A DNA stretch of 64,000 nucleotides from Ficedula albicollis (taxonomy: Eukaryota > Chordata > Aves > Passeriformes > Muscicapidae), in contig NC_021683.1 of the NCBI RefSeq assembly GCF_000247815.1, positions 10,819,673 to 10,883,672 on the forward strand, given 5' to 3'. A program made the position numbers and the translations under genes. The notes beneath the pieces were generated by a model, which had not been told where the DNA came from, did not search any database, and saw nothing but the letters and a program-made list of their open reading frames with translations. Below, in pieces: positions 37,240-54,530 of the stretch. The stretch's first letter is position 1. Every line of letters begins with the position of its first letter.

Positions 37240-38430
37240 ATGCCCAGCATCGTTGTACAATGCTCCGCCCAGCACAGGGGGCTGGGACCTGGCTGTACTT
37301 CGTTTGTTGTATGGCCATACAAATGGAATACGCTCACCAAAAGACGAAAAGGGGTGAAGTCACCCTGAAAGGAGGGAGGAGTGGAGTAGGCAGTGCTTAT
37401 ATGGGAAGTTTTGCTGGGAAAGCACATGTGCCATGGTGGCAGGCATTTGAGGCGTGTGCTGGTGAGAGGTCCCACCTGTGCTGGCAGGGTGGTGGCTCCG
37501 TGCTCCCTTGGAGGGGACGAGTGACTCAGGGCACACGTTGTGATGTGCTGTGCAGATCTGTGCCTCAGCCTGGTGCCAGCACCCCGTCCTTGGCCTGGGC
37601 AGCCCAGCAGGAGTGTGGGGTGGTGTGTGCTGTGGCCAGCCAGGCAGGGTGAGGTGAGGCAGGGCTGTGGGAACATGCCAGATAACTCTGCCTGCCCCAC
37701 CAAGTGGCCTCATTTCCGTGCGTTCCCTCCCATCTCCATCCTCTCATACGTATTTCAAAACTGTCCCAGACCGCATAATGCCTTGGAGAAAGATTAATTT
37801 TCAATGTAACACCCACAGAGAAATTCATGTCCAAAATATGTTCTTCTTGTGCCAAAAGAAGAACAATAAATGACTGGGAAGAATGAAAAATACATTTCCA
37901 GACTAGACAGAACCCACCTCCTGTCCTCCCCTAAGCAAAACCACATTGCTGCTGCTGTTTGGTTCCTGCAGATACTAGGACGAGAAAATGTCAACAAGGA
38001 GTGGGTCTCACCAGTGTGGAGACTGGTGGTGGAGTGAGGGAAATGATGCACTGCTCTCCTACAGGAACTTTTGAATGATCTGAGGACACCTCGTGAAGGC
38101 AAGGGGTGAGTGCCTCAAGCACAGAGCAGAGAATTGCCCAGGTAGGCTCAAGTTCGAGTCCTGTTGGTTGCTGGCCCTGAGAGTCAAAGATGAGCTGTGG
38201 CAGAAGCCAGTTGCAACACTTGGTGGAGGAAGGCACAGGATGTGGCTGTGGCAGGGCACAGAGCCTGGCACCAGGCTGGTGTGTAGGAGTGATTGGCTGC
38301 TGGGAAGGGCAGGATCTTCCTGGCTCCTGCGTTTTCACCGTGCTTTCTGCTTTGGGGGCTGTTCCTGCAGGGGTAGATCCTCGGGAGGATGGGCAGGGGT
38401 CTGCAGGAGCTCTCAGAGGAGAACCACACT
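37240..38430. other. GC-rich noncoding patches
   Basis: Two GC-rich stretches (about 37240-37690 and 38080-38430) are separated by AT-richer DNA. They hold the largest non-homopolymer open frames of the window: 166 codons on minus at 37203-37703, 152 on plus at 37194-37652, and 175 on minus at 37991-38518. All are overlapped by equally long frames on the opposite strand, have no domain or periodic codon pattern I can see, and lie in DNA where stops are rare. I regard them as noncoding. An AP-1-type TGACTCA sits at 37522-37528. Confidence 0.45.
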
Positions 38431-39950
38431 GGTTTGCAGAAAAGACAGGAATGTGTCTGAAACTGGTTTCACTCTTCCCATCACTGTATAGAAAGGGATG
38501 GCTCCTGATAATCTCCACTTTAAAATTCGAGATTTAGGAAGAAGCCGGGGAAGAAATCTCTGGAGCTTTCAAGGTGGTGGAGCCAGGAATGGCAGCCACT
38601 GATCCTGACTCCCATCCCCTGCTCTCGTCTTGCTTGCTCCCTTCCCAGCGCACTGGTGAAGACAGCTCCACCAGCACCGGTTAGACAGAATTCTACAGAG
38701 TAGATCCAAACCTCATTTTTGCCCAGAATTGTTTAATGACAGCCTATCTGCAATATTTCCATTTTGCAGACATATCAATGTTCATGGGAGGATCACTGTA
38801 GGATACTCAGGGGATGCTATTTTCTAATTTTTTTTTCTTTTTTTTTTTTTAAACTGGAAGAGAAAACTCATTTGGTTTTTCTGTTTTACAGGAAGGCTTT
38901 TAACTGGTGGCTGGGACTTAACTTAGTGGTAGTTGTTATTTTTTTCCAATATGCAGAGAAATGTTGTTTTACCCAGGCATCTGTTTTAAGTTAGTTCTTG
39001 ACCTAGTAAAAAAACTTCATTCATTACATGGACAAATTGCTGATATCCAAATATTTTATTTGATTAATTGACTGAAGGCAAACATTTTCTTCAAAATACC
39101 GCAGTTTTACTTTAAAAGGAGACTACAAATTGAGAGTGGATTTTGAATAATCAGAATGTTTAGTCAAGCAAAGTTTCCATACTTTTTATTAATATATTTA
39201 TCACATGCATAGTTTAGCTTACAGAGACTCTCTGTAATCATAATTTATGTAAATATGAATTTTATTTTCTGTAACACCTCTAAAGAAATCACTTTTCTTG
39301 CCATTTGATGCTCTCTGCATTAGGCACTTAATTTCCACTTTGTTTTTCAATAGGAGTTGTTGTGACTCCTTGAAAAGCATGAAATCTCTAAATTATGAAA
39401 TCCAAGCACTCTGCTTTGAGCCCCTGATGCTGAGGAAACTGTTTGAATACACAAAATTAGAAAAAAAAAACATACACAGAATAGTTGTTTAAAATTCACA
39501 GCTGTCAACATGGAGCGTTTTGTGCGAGAGAAAGAATGTGGGGAAGGCTGAGTTCCCCAACTCTCCACAGATGGGTTGGCTCTCCCTGCCTTCTCCCTGG
39601 GCATTGTCTGGGGGCTGCTGCAGGGATCCATTTGCATGGCAGCACAAAGCTCCTCTGTTGGAGCCCCTGCCCAGCATCTCCCCAGGCTTTCCCTTTAAAG
39701 GGGCCTTCCTGGCCACCGTGGCACGGTTTTTCCTGTGCTGCTCTTTAGGAGCAGACAGAAATCTGGTGTTTTCAGAGGCTGCAGCACAGAGTGCAGGTTT
39801 CAGTCAGAATAAACTGCTGGAAGATATGGGGGCTCTGACTTTAAAGACTTATTGAAGATAAGCTGTGTTGGAACAACAGTGGTTGTCAATAAGAATGAAG
39901 TTATTGGGGTTATTAGGATTGCCAGCTTTATATTTATGCTGTGTGACATA

Positions 39951-40000
39951 AAATGGTATCACTGAACATCGCTGGAAATGGTATCACTGAACATCAAGTA
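39951..40000. repeat. 25-bp tandem duplication
   Basis: The 20-mer beginning AAATGGTATC and ending GAACATC occurs exactly twice, at 39951-39970 and 39976-39995, with 5-nt spacers that differ. It looks like a recent local duplication. Confidence 0.85.
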
Positions 40001-43000
40001 TCAGAATATGTAATTTTGTATGCTAATTATAGCCTGAGTTTTCCCACTAACACTGAGGAAAATGCATTATTTATCATTTTATTCTGCTTCAAAAGTCATA
40101 AAGCACCTTTAAAAACAAACAACTGAATAAACCTGATTACAAATGTCTCTGAGAATCTGATCTAGTGTAATTAAACTTTTAGGTGGAAGTAGAGCTATAT
40201 TTTAAAATAAATATTATCTTCTAATAATAATTAATTATAGTAATTTTTTCTTCTTCCTGCCTATTTTGTAATATTCTGTGACTTGTATAGCAAGAGGGGT
40301 TCTGCACAGAGTAAATCTAGGGCACTGGAATTACGTTTTGCAAATCTTAGGGTAGGAATTTGTACAGAAGCTGAGCTCTGCCTTCTTCTTTTTTGCAGAG
40401 ACGCCAACTTCTGGTACAATAGCCAAAGGTTTGTCAGCATTTCCAAAGGGCTGTTTTCAGAGATTTACACCTTGTTGTAGGCTGAAACTTGGCAAACAGG
40501 CTTGCACGCCTGAAGGGATTTAGTGTTTAACATGTCTGAATATTAACATGATTAAGCAAAAATTGGATGACTTTATTAACCATAACTTGATTAAAGGGTG
40601 ATTAGTCATTTTTATGTTTGAGAATAACAGCCTTCTGCATTTGGTGCAGCAGAAAGGAGTTTTTGCTGCTCAAGGTTCTTTTGCTTTTGTTCAGAGCACA
40701 TTTAGTTTCCAGCAGTGCGTCCTGCATTCAGGGAGCTCAGATTAAAACCTGAAACATGTATTTTTTACACAGATATCACCCCACCCACATGAAACTGATC
40801 CAAAGAGATTTTTCACATTTTCAAGCCAGAAGACATGTTTAATATAGATACATTTTCTCAAAAAGGAAAAGCGTTTGCATGAGCAAACACTTTTCCTCAG
40901 CTTGCAGATGCTTATGCAAATACACATAAACATCCACAGCGGTCACTTTGAGAAGTGCAGCATTGGAGGGAGCTGAGGAAAGAGCCCAGGCTGCTGCCTT
41001 GACCTCTGTACTGGAAGGTTTTTCATTAAATAAAGGAAATTATATCTGTTACTGCAGCAATTGACATTGTGAGGGTGAAAAAAAATAGCTGTGTTCTCGT
41101 GAAAAAGGTTTGGGGTTTTTATCTGGTAGCAAATTTGATCCATTTTAACCATATTATATTTTGCTCAAGATACTTATGGACTGCTTGGCTCCTAGCTCAG
41201 TGATGGGAAGGGATGTTTTGCCATTAGCTTCCAGAGCACCAATCGTGCCAGGAGACAGAGGTTAATAAAGATCTTCAGAGACATAGCAAAGCAACAACAA
41301 GTCAATACAAAACTTGAAAGACACTTACTCCCTTAAAATATGAAGTAAAAGCTAAAACAGTTAAAAGCCTAGTGAAATTATTGTTCCAGTGGTTAAAACC
41401 GGCCTAATTCAGAATCTCAATCTCAAGAAATAAACAATGAAGCTAAGTAATTTAATAAAAGTAACTGCTGAGAAAGACACTATTGATAAATTTTATCATT
41501 ACATGTGCCATTGAATTTTAATTAGAATTTAGCTATCTTACATAGCAATTAACTCAAATGAGAATTCTACACAAACTGCTCTAGAAAAGGAGTGTTCATA
41601 TATGCTAATGACTACTATGCATGATTAAACATTGAGAAAATAAACTCCAAATGTATGCTAATAAATGGCAAAATTTACTGTGTAGAATTAATATCTAACA
41701 GAGGAATGGAGAACTGTTTCAAAGCATGTGTGTATATTGTTTAAGTCAGCACATTAAATTTCAAAACTTTCCAAACAAATGGTGCTGCTGCAGTTGCTCC
41801 CCTCATGGGAGCAGCTCTGCTGGGATAATGGAGCTACCTACACCAGCACCTTCCCACCCTCAGTTTGGAAAGCTGAGCTCTCATAAAATTACTTGACCTT
41901 GAAAAATAGAGTTTTGTTTTGTATTTCCCCCTTAAAGACTGTATCCGCTGTTACAATTTTCCAGAAAAAGTATCTGTGCTCTTATTCCTGAATATTTTTT
42001 GTATTTCAGATGGATTCTAAGAAATGTAAAGTAAGAACTAATTCACATCCTGGTTTATTATTTTAGGTGGCACTATCAGATTCTGACTAATTAAATGGTG
42101 ATTATTTAGAGCTGATGCCAGACCTCTTTGGTTTGTGTGTGGAGGTTTTTGTTTGCTGCAGGCTCTCACCAAGGATGTTAAAATGTGATGGGAGAGAGAA
42201 TTATACCCAAAAATCTGCTCTATTCTTGCTCAGCAATAACCACATTCTACTCTGTTCAACAGGCAGGAAAAAAATTGCTGTGCAGCTCTGTCATATATTT
42301 GTTTGAAGGAAGAGTTTTGTGAAGTGGAGCAAGGGTGGAATGACTGTTTTCTGATGTATGTTGGACAAGAAAAATTAATCTGTGCATGGTACTTGTTTTG
42401 GCTGTGCTTCAGAAGCCATCTCTTGTGATGTCACCTGTAAATAGCCAAGAACTTTGACATCCACTCTGTGTGAAGCTGTTTAAATAAGTGCCTCATTTAT
42501 AGAATCCTGCTGCCTGCAAAATGGCTCCAATGGTGTTATCCCCATGCCTGAGGGGAAAGTTAAATAATGAAACCCCAATGAGTTTCTAAGTGGGGAGAAG
42601 GGGCACAGGAGGAAGGAGAGAAAGAAAGCTAATCTGTAACAGTACAACCTCATCTTATCTGCTGATTGTATAGGACTCAGTAGTCAGAAAATCATAGCAT
42701 AAAGCCAAAGAGACACAAAATCATTAAAGAAATAGTTTGTGCTTGAAACTAAGCATGTGATTCTTTGTTGCTGGACACCTTCAGTGTTCTGAAAGCAATT
42801 GAAATGTCAGCTCTGGCTTTGTTAATTGTTTGTGATGAGATTTTTATAGACTTTGAAGATCTAGAGATGCAATATTATTCCATACTGAGACCCTGTGTAA
42901 CGCTTGCATATCTATTCTAATATTCCCCCTGTTTGATTGCCCTGCAAACCAGTGCTGATGACAGCAATGTTTGCTGTCATATTGTGGAAAAGGACTTTTG

Positions 43001-43335
43001 AGGACGTTTTTGAAAAACATAGCCCAGCAGAAATTGCAGCTTGCACATATTATGGTGCACGTTTCCGTGTGTGATCTTGCTCTTTTTTCTTGCCTGGCAA
43101 AGTATCCTTTTGGAACCATTCTGCTTAGTTATTCACTCTGGTGAATCTGAAGGTGTGCACTCACAATTTCTGAATTAATGTGCATATTTGAGTTGGTAGT
43201 TATACTTGAAGCCTGAGACAACTAAAAATGAATGGATTGAGAAATACAGGTATAGTGCTCTGTATTCATGGAATGGTTTAAGCTGATTTTTCTGCAAAAC
43301 AGTCTCAAGGGTTGTTAGATTTGAAGGAATTTTTT

Positions 43336-43387
43336 TCTAAAGAGATATTTATAAATACAGTATCTCTAAAGAGATATTTATAAATAT
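43336..43387. repeat. 29-bp tandem duplication
   Basis: The segment starting TCTAAAGAGATATTTATAAATA at 43336 recurs exactly at 43365, giving two copies of a 29-bp unit, the second ending in a diverged TATATGTG. It is a local duplication in AT-rich DNA. Confidence 0.85.
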
Positions 43388-44728
43388 ATGTGCATATAAA
43401 TTTTACTCCAAGGCTGGTGCCTTTGTTTTCGTTTGCAGTTGTGAAAATTCTCAGTGTAGCTCATCTACATTCATCCCAAGGAAGTTTTGGCCACAAACTC
43501 TGTTGTACAGATGCTCTTATACAATCTTACTGTCAATGTGCAGAAAAATAGTAATTGTGTGTGACTTAGAATAGTGTATTTTTGATCCTGTATATTACAG
43601 CACTAACGTTTACTTCCCTTAGCACCACCTTTATGTGTATTATTTAACAGTCCTAGTTCACTTAATTGGTTCCGTAAGTTTTGGGGGGAAAAGAAGTGTC
43701 TTTCTTATTTTCTTGTACAAAGCTTCTGGTTATACCAAGTTATCCTTTGGGATAGGTTTTTGCCCTAGTATGGGCAGCTCACTTAAATCTGTGCACTTTA
43801 AATAGACATGTCCAAAACAATGATTTAAATGCTAAACTATCTTTTTCTATAGATTAAATAAGAGTCCATGGAAATTTTGCTTGTATTTCTATTGTTCTCG
43901 ATACAATTTCTGATGGACTTTGGCAGTGGTTTCCAATAAAGTCTTAAGGACTAACACTAAATTCCTAAATGTGTCAAACAACCATTGTGGAAGATGAACT
44001 TTTTTGTTATTATGGAACACATTCTGCTGTTGTGGTTTCAGAATGTTATCCTTTCAGTTTTAATTTATTCATATGCTAAGAAAGTGTTTATTTGCCCCAG
44101 TTTGCTTCATCAAGAACACAAAAGGTTTCCCAGTGAAAGACCATAGCAGCCTGTTATCTAAAGTTTCATGCTCTGTAAGCAATAGAATTACCAGTGTGTA
44201 CTTGCCAAGTAGCTTCAGAATGACAGTTTACAAGCATCAGGTCAAGTAATCAAAATGTTATAGTGGATATTTGCTACAAATGTAAATATATCAAGTATCT
44301 TTAATTGTGTTGTTTGCAGTTAAAGTAACCAAATGCCATCTTATCTGGAGGTTATCGTCTGAACATTTTGAGTAAAGCTATAATAATATTTATTTTTGTT
44401 TTATGTGATGAACAAGTCTTAAAACTAGATCTGGTGAATTAAGAGTTGTATTTCTGAGGAGCTAACTACACTACTTGACTGCTGTTGTAAAACTTTATTA
44501 GGCAATACATCTGACCTCAAATTGGAAATTTGTGTTGGAACCAGTTTAGGGAATCATTATAGCTCTGTTGTTAATTTTATATTTGTCTAATAAAACACAG
44601 CAGGAAGTACATGACATGTGCTAAAGCAACTGATGGGAGCTGCTAGTCCTGGTTTTAACTACTTTTTCCTACCATGTATAGGCACAGGATAGGAGAAAAA
44701 TAAATATAATTTAGTAAAAGAGATTACC

Positions 44729-45413
<685 letters not shown>

Positions 45414-45434
45414 TTTTTTTTTTTTTTTTTTTTT
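45414..45434 (+). repeat. Poly(T) run closing the first poly(C) tract
   Basis: Twenty-one T residues follow the C homopolymer and lead into unique sequence beginning GCTAGC. They mirror the T run on the left side. Confidence 0.9.
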
Positions 45435-45699
45435 GCTAGCAAATAGCTATTCAATACTTTGTGACTAATTCTAGGGAAGAGGTAAATATTGTTATTACCA
45501 AATTTATATTTGTAATGAAAAATGTGCATCACCATGATTTTAAAGATAAAGATGGAGTGGATATATTGTGTCATTTTCCAGACTGTATTAGGAGTACCAT
45601 TCAGTTCTTAATGTTACCTGACCAAGCTTAATTTGGGGAATGAGTATGTTAAAAATGGGATAAAGGAAGATAAAGGAAGATTAGCTAACATTGTAGTTG

Positions 45700-46265
45700 C
45701 AGAAGTGACAGAATCTGAAGTGGAAGATTTGAAGGATGAATATCATCAAATTAAGCATGCCAGAGAAATCCCATGCCAAAGCACAGAATGAACTAGTGAA
45801 TCATATTGGAGATCTAGTAACATAGGTTTGTTAATTATAGTATGTGGTAAGAGGACTGCTGTAAATGCAGTATAAGATGTTCAGCATCAGTATTTAAAAA
45901 CACAGGAGAGGAGTAGAAAGGATTTGAGAAACTGCAGGGTTTTGAGTCAGATCTTGGTAGTAAACCAAGTTTAAAAAAAATTGTAAAGAAAGCATGGTTG
46001 AAGACATTGAATTAAATACAAACTAGGAAGTGTGAGTTTACTCATGGTAGAGCAAGCCAACTTAACCTGTTTTGGTTTTTTTTTGTTGTTGTTTGTTTTT
46101 TGTTTTTTGTTTTTGTAAGGCAACAGGTTTTTCTATTTCCTTTTGTATACAAAGGAAATGTATTGGATCTAATGTCTTTGTCATATAGTCAAGCACGGTA
46201 TGTTGTCCCTTGAGAAGCATGGAGTGAAACTGGTGAGGATGAAAATTGGTACAGGCTTTGTAAGG
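45700..46265 (+). mobile_element. Decayed CR1 LINE fragment (reverse-transcriptase region)
   Basis: Translating this stretch gives a colinear series of weak matches to the ORF2 reverse transcriptase of CR1 elements. A block ending HQIKHAREIP (from 45711) corresponds to the 'HKxxGPDxIxP' region. KDLRNCRVLSQILVVNQV (45918-45971) corresponds to the 'EDPxNYRPVSL' motif. HGRASQLNL (46043-46069) corresponds to the 'QHGFxxGxSCxTNL' motif. GNVLDLMSLSYSQA (46154-46195) corresponds to the 'GxxVDxIYLDFSKAFD' catalytic region, with the first catalytic aspartate lost. The first two blocks are in one frame and the last two in another, and internal stops exist, so the copy is dead and old. A TTTG-rich run (46070-46115) is inserted between two of the blocks. 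Confidence 0.75.
46070..46115 (+). repeat. TTTG-rich simple repeat inside the CR1 relic
   Basis: About 46 bases of T runs separated by single G residues (TTTTTTG-type). It interrupts the CR1 relic between two reverse-transcriptase motifs and must therefore have arisen or expanded after the insertion decayed. Confidence 0.85.
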
Positions 46266-49480
<3,215 letters not shown>

Positions 49481-49499
49481 TATATATATATATATATAA
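49481..49499. repeat. TA dinucleotide run abutting poly(C)
   Basis: Nine TA units (49481-49498) begin at the very base where the second C homopolymer ends. A TA run next to a GC homopolymer makes a sharp boundary in duplex stability. Confidence 0.9.
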
Positions 49500-52400
49500 T
49501 AGTTTTGATCCCTCACGCTTTTTAAGCTGGCAACAGCCATGTTGATATTAGATGAGTAGCTCTTAATCCACCCTAAGATCCATGTCTGTTGTATTTATTG
49601 GCCCTAATAAAGGGTCTCTGCTTGAAAATCAGGGAATTTCCTTTAGGGTACAGGTAATTATATGAAATTTACTTCAGTACTTAATTCTTATTTTTCATTC
49701 AATTTTTCAATGCAAAGCTACTTGATCTGATTTATGATGGCAGAGTCAAGATGTGGGGACAAAAAAAAAGACAATTCTGTTTATTCTGACCAAATGGTTC
49801 TCAGTTGGTGAAAACTTCAGTTGCATTAACACTGAGGGTACCATCATTTTTTCATAGATCTCCTTGAAAATCCATTTCTCACACACACATACACACAAAA
49901 GATGATTTCAACAAAGTTACAAGTTTAGAAAGTTGAATGAAAATGCTCCATAGCTAATCTTGACAGTTCCAAGCTGGAGAAAAGCCAGGGCCCCAGAACA
50001 AGGCACAGAGAGTGCATTTGTAATAGAACCCAGAAATCAATCCACATGACCAGATTTTCCAGCGCAGCACGCTTGTTTGCAGAGGCAGCAGAGGTCTGGA
50101 CGGGAGCATTCCCCACGTCAGGGGGACTCTGATGGCCAGAAGCTGCTGATGGAGGCGTAGCTGCCTCGCATGCCAGTTGTCTTCTCTCCTCACAGGGGAC
50201 TGAGGGACAGCAGCAGGAGAGGAAAAGCTCTTGTGTCTTGTTTAGCTGGAGACGTGCCTCACAGGAAGGGGGAGTGATGGAGAAGCAATCCCTGTGCTCG
50301 AAGATTCAGAGAAAGCTTGAGCTCCTCAGAAAGCTTTGTGAGGCAGTTGTTAGCATTCCTCCAAGCTGGAATGACCCATGTGGATTTTTGCTTCCACTCT
50401 GCTTTCCAAAGCTGACACATTTTGGCAGTAAAATCTGCTGACTTTTCTGAACATCCAGCAGCCCAGCTGGAAGAGCTGCAAGATGGCTGCTGTGCATGCA
50501 CGGACACAGTATAGTGTGATTTGGGGAACACTGGATTTGACTGACTCACGAGGGCCCAGAGCTCACATGGGCTGGGATGCACCTTCAGACTGACCACAGT
50601 CAGAAGGGTCCCTGTGCTGGCTCCCCTCCTCGCTCATATGCTGCCTAAAGGTCCTGGGGAATGTTCTGATGAAGGTGGAGCTTTCATGAAAGAGAAGAAA
50701 TTTTATACAATGACAAAGAGCTTGGGAAAAACGCTCCTGCAGAATGTAGCTCTCCTTTTGCATTTACTTGTCTAGACAGCCAGGATGCTTTGCTTTGGAC
50801 AGTGCAGTTTTGATGGATTTTAATACCCAAGCTATTTTGGATTCCTGGTCACATTTATGACATATACAGGCAGCTTTTTTTTTTTTTTTTCTCCTTCAAG
50901 ATGCATGCATCCATAGACTTGAATGGGTGTAGGAAAGATAAATGGCTAAGGGAAAAGGAAATTAGCCTGAACGTTCTTAGAGCAGGAGCAAGGAGACTAT
51001 ATAAAGGCAGACTGTGTGACAGAGATAAAAACTAAATGAAAATTAAGGCTCAAGAGGAGGCCTGGCTGATGGGGGGAAGGAAGTCCAAATATTTTCAGAT
51101 AATACCCAAAAGATGAAATGTAAAAAATGCTCCATTAAATCCCATTTCCCCTTTACTTTGATATTTTAATTTCCCATTTCACTTTCTTTCATAATTTCCT
51201 TCTACCATTCCAATGCTACTCACTCTGTAGTGAAAACCTACTGTTGCAAATCATTTTATCACAGACCCATCCTTTAGCCCAGTAATATTCAGTGTCTGTC
51301 CAGTTAGATTTTGATACCTATCAGAATAGAGAGCTGGCAGAAGGGTTCACTTCCCTTTCTAAGATTGCAGCTGAAAGTTCAGATGTGGGAAGTTGAAACA
51401 GTGAGAAGCATGTGTTCTTCAGAAAAAAAATTACAAAACTGGGATGTGCAAAATGCACACATACTTTACATCATCGTGCAGTACTTAAGTATCGCTACAA
51501 ACAGCTTCAGTTGTTTAATTATGTTCAGTTTGTTGCAAGTTTCTTATGCATAATGATAATTTGTCCACTCAGTTTTATGTTATTGCAGGCTTCAGTCCAG
51601 CAAAGCACTTAAGCACTCGATTAACTTTAAGCACATAAGTAGTCCCACTGCTGGATTGGGGCCATAATAGAGGGAAAGAATGTTTCAGGAGAAATTGCGC
51701 TTTTCAGGGGGTAGGTGGGTGTGTTTTTTGTTTTGTTTAAAGTGTCAACAGCACACTTTATTTAGCTGCCTTTTAGACAGTAATCTTATTAGTAAAATTG
51801 GCAGGATTAAGGGGCTATTAACAAAATCTGTGTGTTTTCACATCAGTTAAAATCTGTACTGTATTCCCTTGGAATACAACAACTCTGTTGTGCAATAACT
51901 GGATTTTAATGTAACCACGTCACTTAAGATTGCATTAAAATACATTTATTAAATCATTTGGCTGCTCTAGACTGGTGGGTTGGAAGTTGAAAATGCAGAG
52001 GCTTTTCTGACTTTGAAAGAGTATTTTGTAGGATTTCTTGCAGTTTTCCTTCATCAATCAAACCACATTTGTTTACCAAGGAACATGTAGTCAATGTTAA
52101 TTTTATGGACATTCTGCTGGGTCCAGAACGAAGCCATCTGTCCCCAAAGGTGGCTGGGGTGAGCAGTCTGTCCATCATGTTGGTGTGCTCCAGACAGGGA
52201 GGACAATAGACGTCGTCAGAGTTTGGCTGCTTTGTTTTCTCATTGCAGAAAACTCACCACAGCAGTTCTCTCCATCTATTTCCTGCATCTTATCACTTGC
52301 AGATATGCAATTTTACCATGAAAAAGACAGTAATCAATAAGATTAATTTTATTTGTATGTGGAAACTTCAGTGCTCTTAAATGAAGAAAAACTTTTTTAA

Positions 52401-54530
52401 AACCAAAAAATTAAAAATCTGGCAGCAAACAAAGCAGAAACCAGAATTTTAAAGCTAAAAATAATATTATCCGCTCTGACCCCTTAAAAATAAGCAAAAT
52501 CAAATCTCCCCAAGGAAAAAAGAATGTCTCTAACTGTGTCATACACTTATTTGATAGAAGGGTTTCTGGTACTAATAGAATAAATAACCTGTTTGCTCAG
52601 AATTCACTTGTATTAACATTTCTGGCAGTGATTTCCTTTTCATGTTTGTTAAAATACAAAGCTTTATATAGTGCTGCTATGTTTGTACTAGAGATTCACT
52701 TACTCTGACAGCTGATATATTTGTAATTGTGGTAGAATACTGGCTTCAGTGCTCGGCCCTGCTCCTTTGATAAAAGCAGGTGACTCCTAACATTTATTGA
52801 TGGTTTGGGGGATGGTTTGATGGAAAACGTTGAATCATTGCAAAGTAATTCCTCAGGTCTTCTGAAGTTTATTATTGACTGCTTTGATCTTTGTTCTGCA
52901 GATGTAGAAATAACATTGCCTACAATCTGTAGGTGTTCTCTGCGCTTTTTCAACTAATTGTTTTGTGCATCTGACAAGATGCAAATTTACCCAGATCTGT
53001 CTACATAGAGGCTTCTCTCCTGCCTGCTCTTTTTTGTAGAGAATAAAAAACTGCTATTTTTACCTACTTCTAAAAAATTATTCTCAGTGTGTCTTTTGAC
53101 ATGCCTGCCTGCCTTCACTGCTCCCAGACACCACCAGCTACCTGCATGTGCTGCAACCATCCTGGCTGGCACGTGGGGCTGAGCCAGGAAGGAGAACAGC
53201 TCAAGATGGAAAAGAGCATTCCAAATTGGGGAATTCTGCTGGCTGTACATGGAGTGTCACATACTGATAATGCATTTCTTACACAGTGATTTACAGGCTG
53301 GTGGGCACAGCCTTGTGGTTACATAGACACATTCACTCCACCTTTTAAACCAGTAGCAGAATAGTAGCTGCAGTGGCCTGGAAGCTGGGGAAATATAAAG
53401 GTGGTCAGCTTGAGGTGAGTTCTGCTATACAATAACTCTTATCTGAGGTACTTAATTTTAAAATGTGCCAATATCTCGATACTAGACAATGCAACTGATG
53501 AGTTTTGAAAGCTAAGGACATTGGAAGCTTCTTCCTTACATATTGACTTAAAAGGTAAATAGCTTCTCAGCCTCCTCAAGTATCATTTTACCTTTTTATA
53601 GGCTACTTCTCATGCCCTAATACATTTACACAACTCTTATTTGTGAGGAGAATGTTTCCAAATCCTCAGGAGAATCAGAACATCTCATCACTGGTTCATC
53701 CAAATTTAATTTAATTGCATTGCTCAGGTTTTTTGATGTTGGATCCTTTTCAGCAATCCTCTCTCTTAAAAAAAGCTGAATTTCCACTTGAATTTGATGT
53801 GAAAAATGCTTGAATAAGGAATACCATGAATACTCAGTTCTCATCCTTCTAAGTCATTACTAGTTATTAACTTGATTTCCAAAAGTGCTGAACACCTAAA
53901 GCTCTTAGAAGAGATTAGCACAGGAACTGCTGATACTAAATTCCTCCTCTGGAGAGTACACACTCCTTCAAAGTCATTGAGAGGGGCTGGGCACAAGAAA
54001 AGCGCTTCCACTCCACTCCCTTCCAAATGGCTCAGTGGCACGAGGAAGAGAGATGGAAGGAGTGCCAAGAGGATGGGTGTGATTGCATCCTGGCAATCTG
54101 CAGAGGGGCTGTCACTCAGGCAGGGTGACTCTGATATCACTGATGGCACTGCATGGTTCCCTGCACACCGCTGGGAGCCTGGCAGCTCCCTATCCTGCAT
54201 TCATGGCCGATCAGAGCACAGTCCAGTCTTAGGGGTTCCTTTAAAAGGTTAATCTGTTCCTTTAAAAATAGGAAATACCAATCCTTTACGTGACATTGAG
54301 GAGAAATATTCCATAAAGCTTTTGAATGTGTAGCATTTTGTATTGGTATATTCTTCATTAAATATAAATTTCTAAACTACTGAGTTTGGATATAATAAAT
54401 GTTATTGCTGCTTGTAGCCTGTAGACGTGTCTTAGAGTTCAGAATTCTTTTCTGGAAGTTTGATGATCTGACAAGACTGGTGGTACTTCTGGCATCCTGA
54501 CTCTGGTGAAATAAATGAACAAAACCCACA
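49500..54530. other. Unique noncoding DNA
   Basis: No gene is supported. A short CA run is at 49880-49896 and a T run at 50875-50890. Open frames (60-126 codons) overlap on both strands without domains. AT-rich blocks at 51880-52130 and 52660-52960 are complex sequence and might be conserved, but nothing specific can be claimed. Confidence 0.5.

Larger units (their letters stand above)
38431..44728. other. Unique noncoding DNA with small simple repeats
   Basis: No gene is supported. A T-rich tract lies at 38828-38850. A perfect tandem copy of a 20-mer starting AAATGGTATC occurs at 39951 and 39976. A GC-richer patch spans about 39540-39740. A 29-bp tandem duplication lies at 43336-43387. Otherwise the sequence is AT-rich, with abundant ATTA words. 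Confidence 0.5.

Noticed and set aside
37307..37322. 16-bp perfect palindrome TTGTATGGCCATACAA
   Set aside because: About one perfect 16-bp palindrome is expected by chance in a window of this size, and the context is unremarkable.
37194..38518. Frames of 152, 166, 132 and 175 codons in GC-rich DNA
   Set aside because: They overlap on both strands, have no recognisable domain and occur where stop codons are rare because of GC content.
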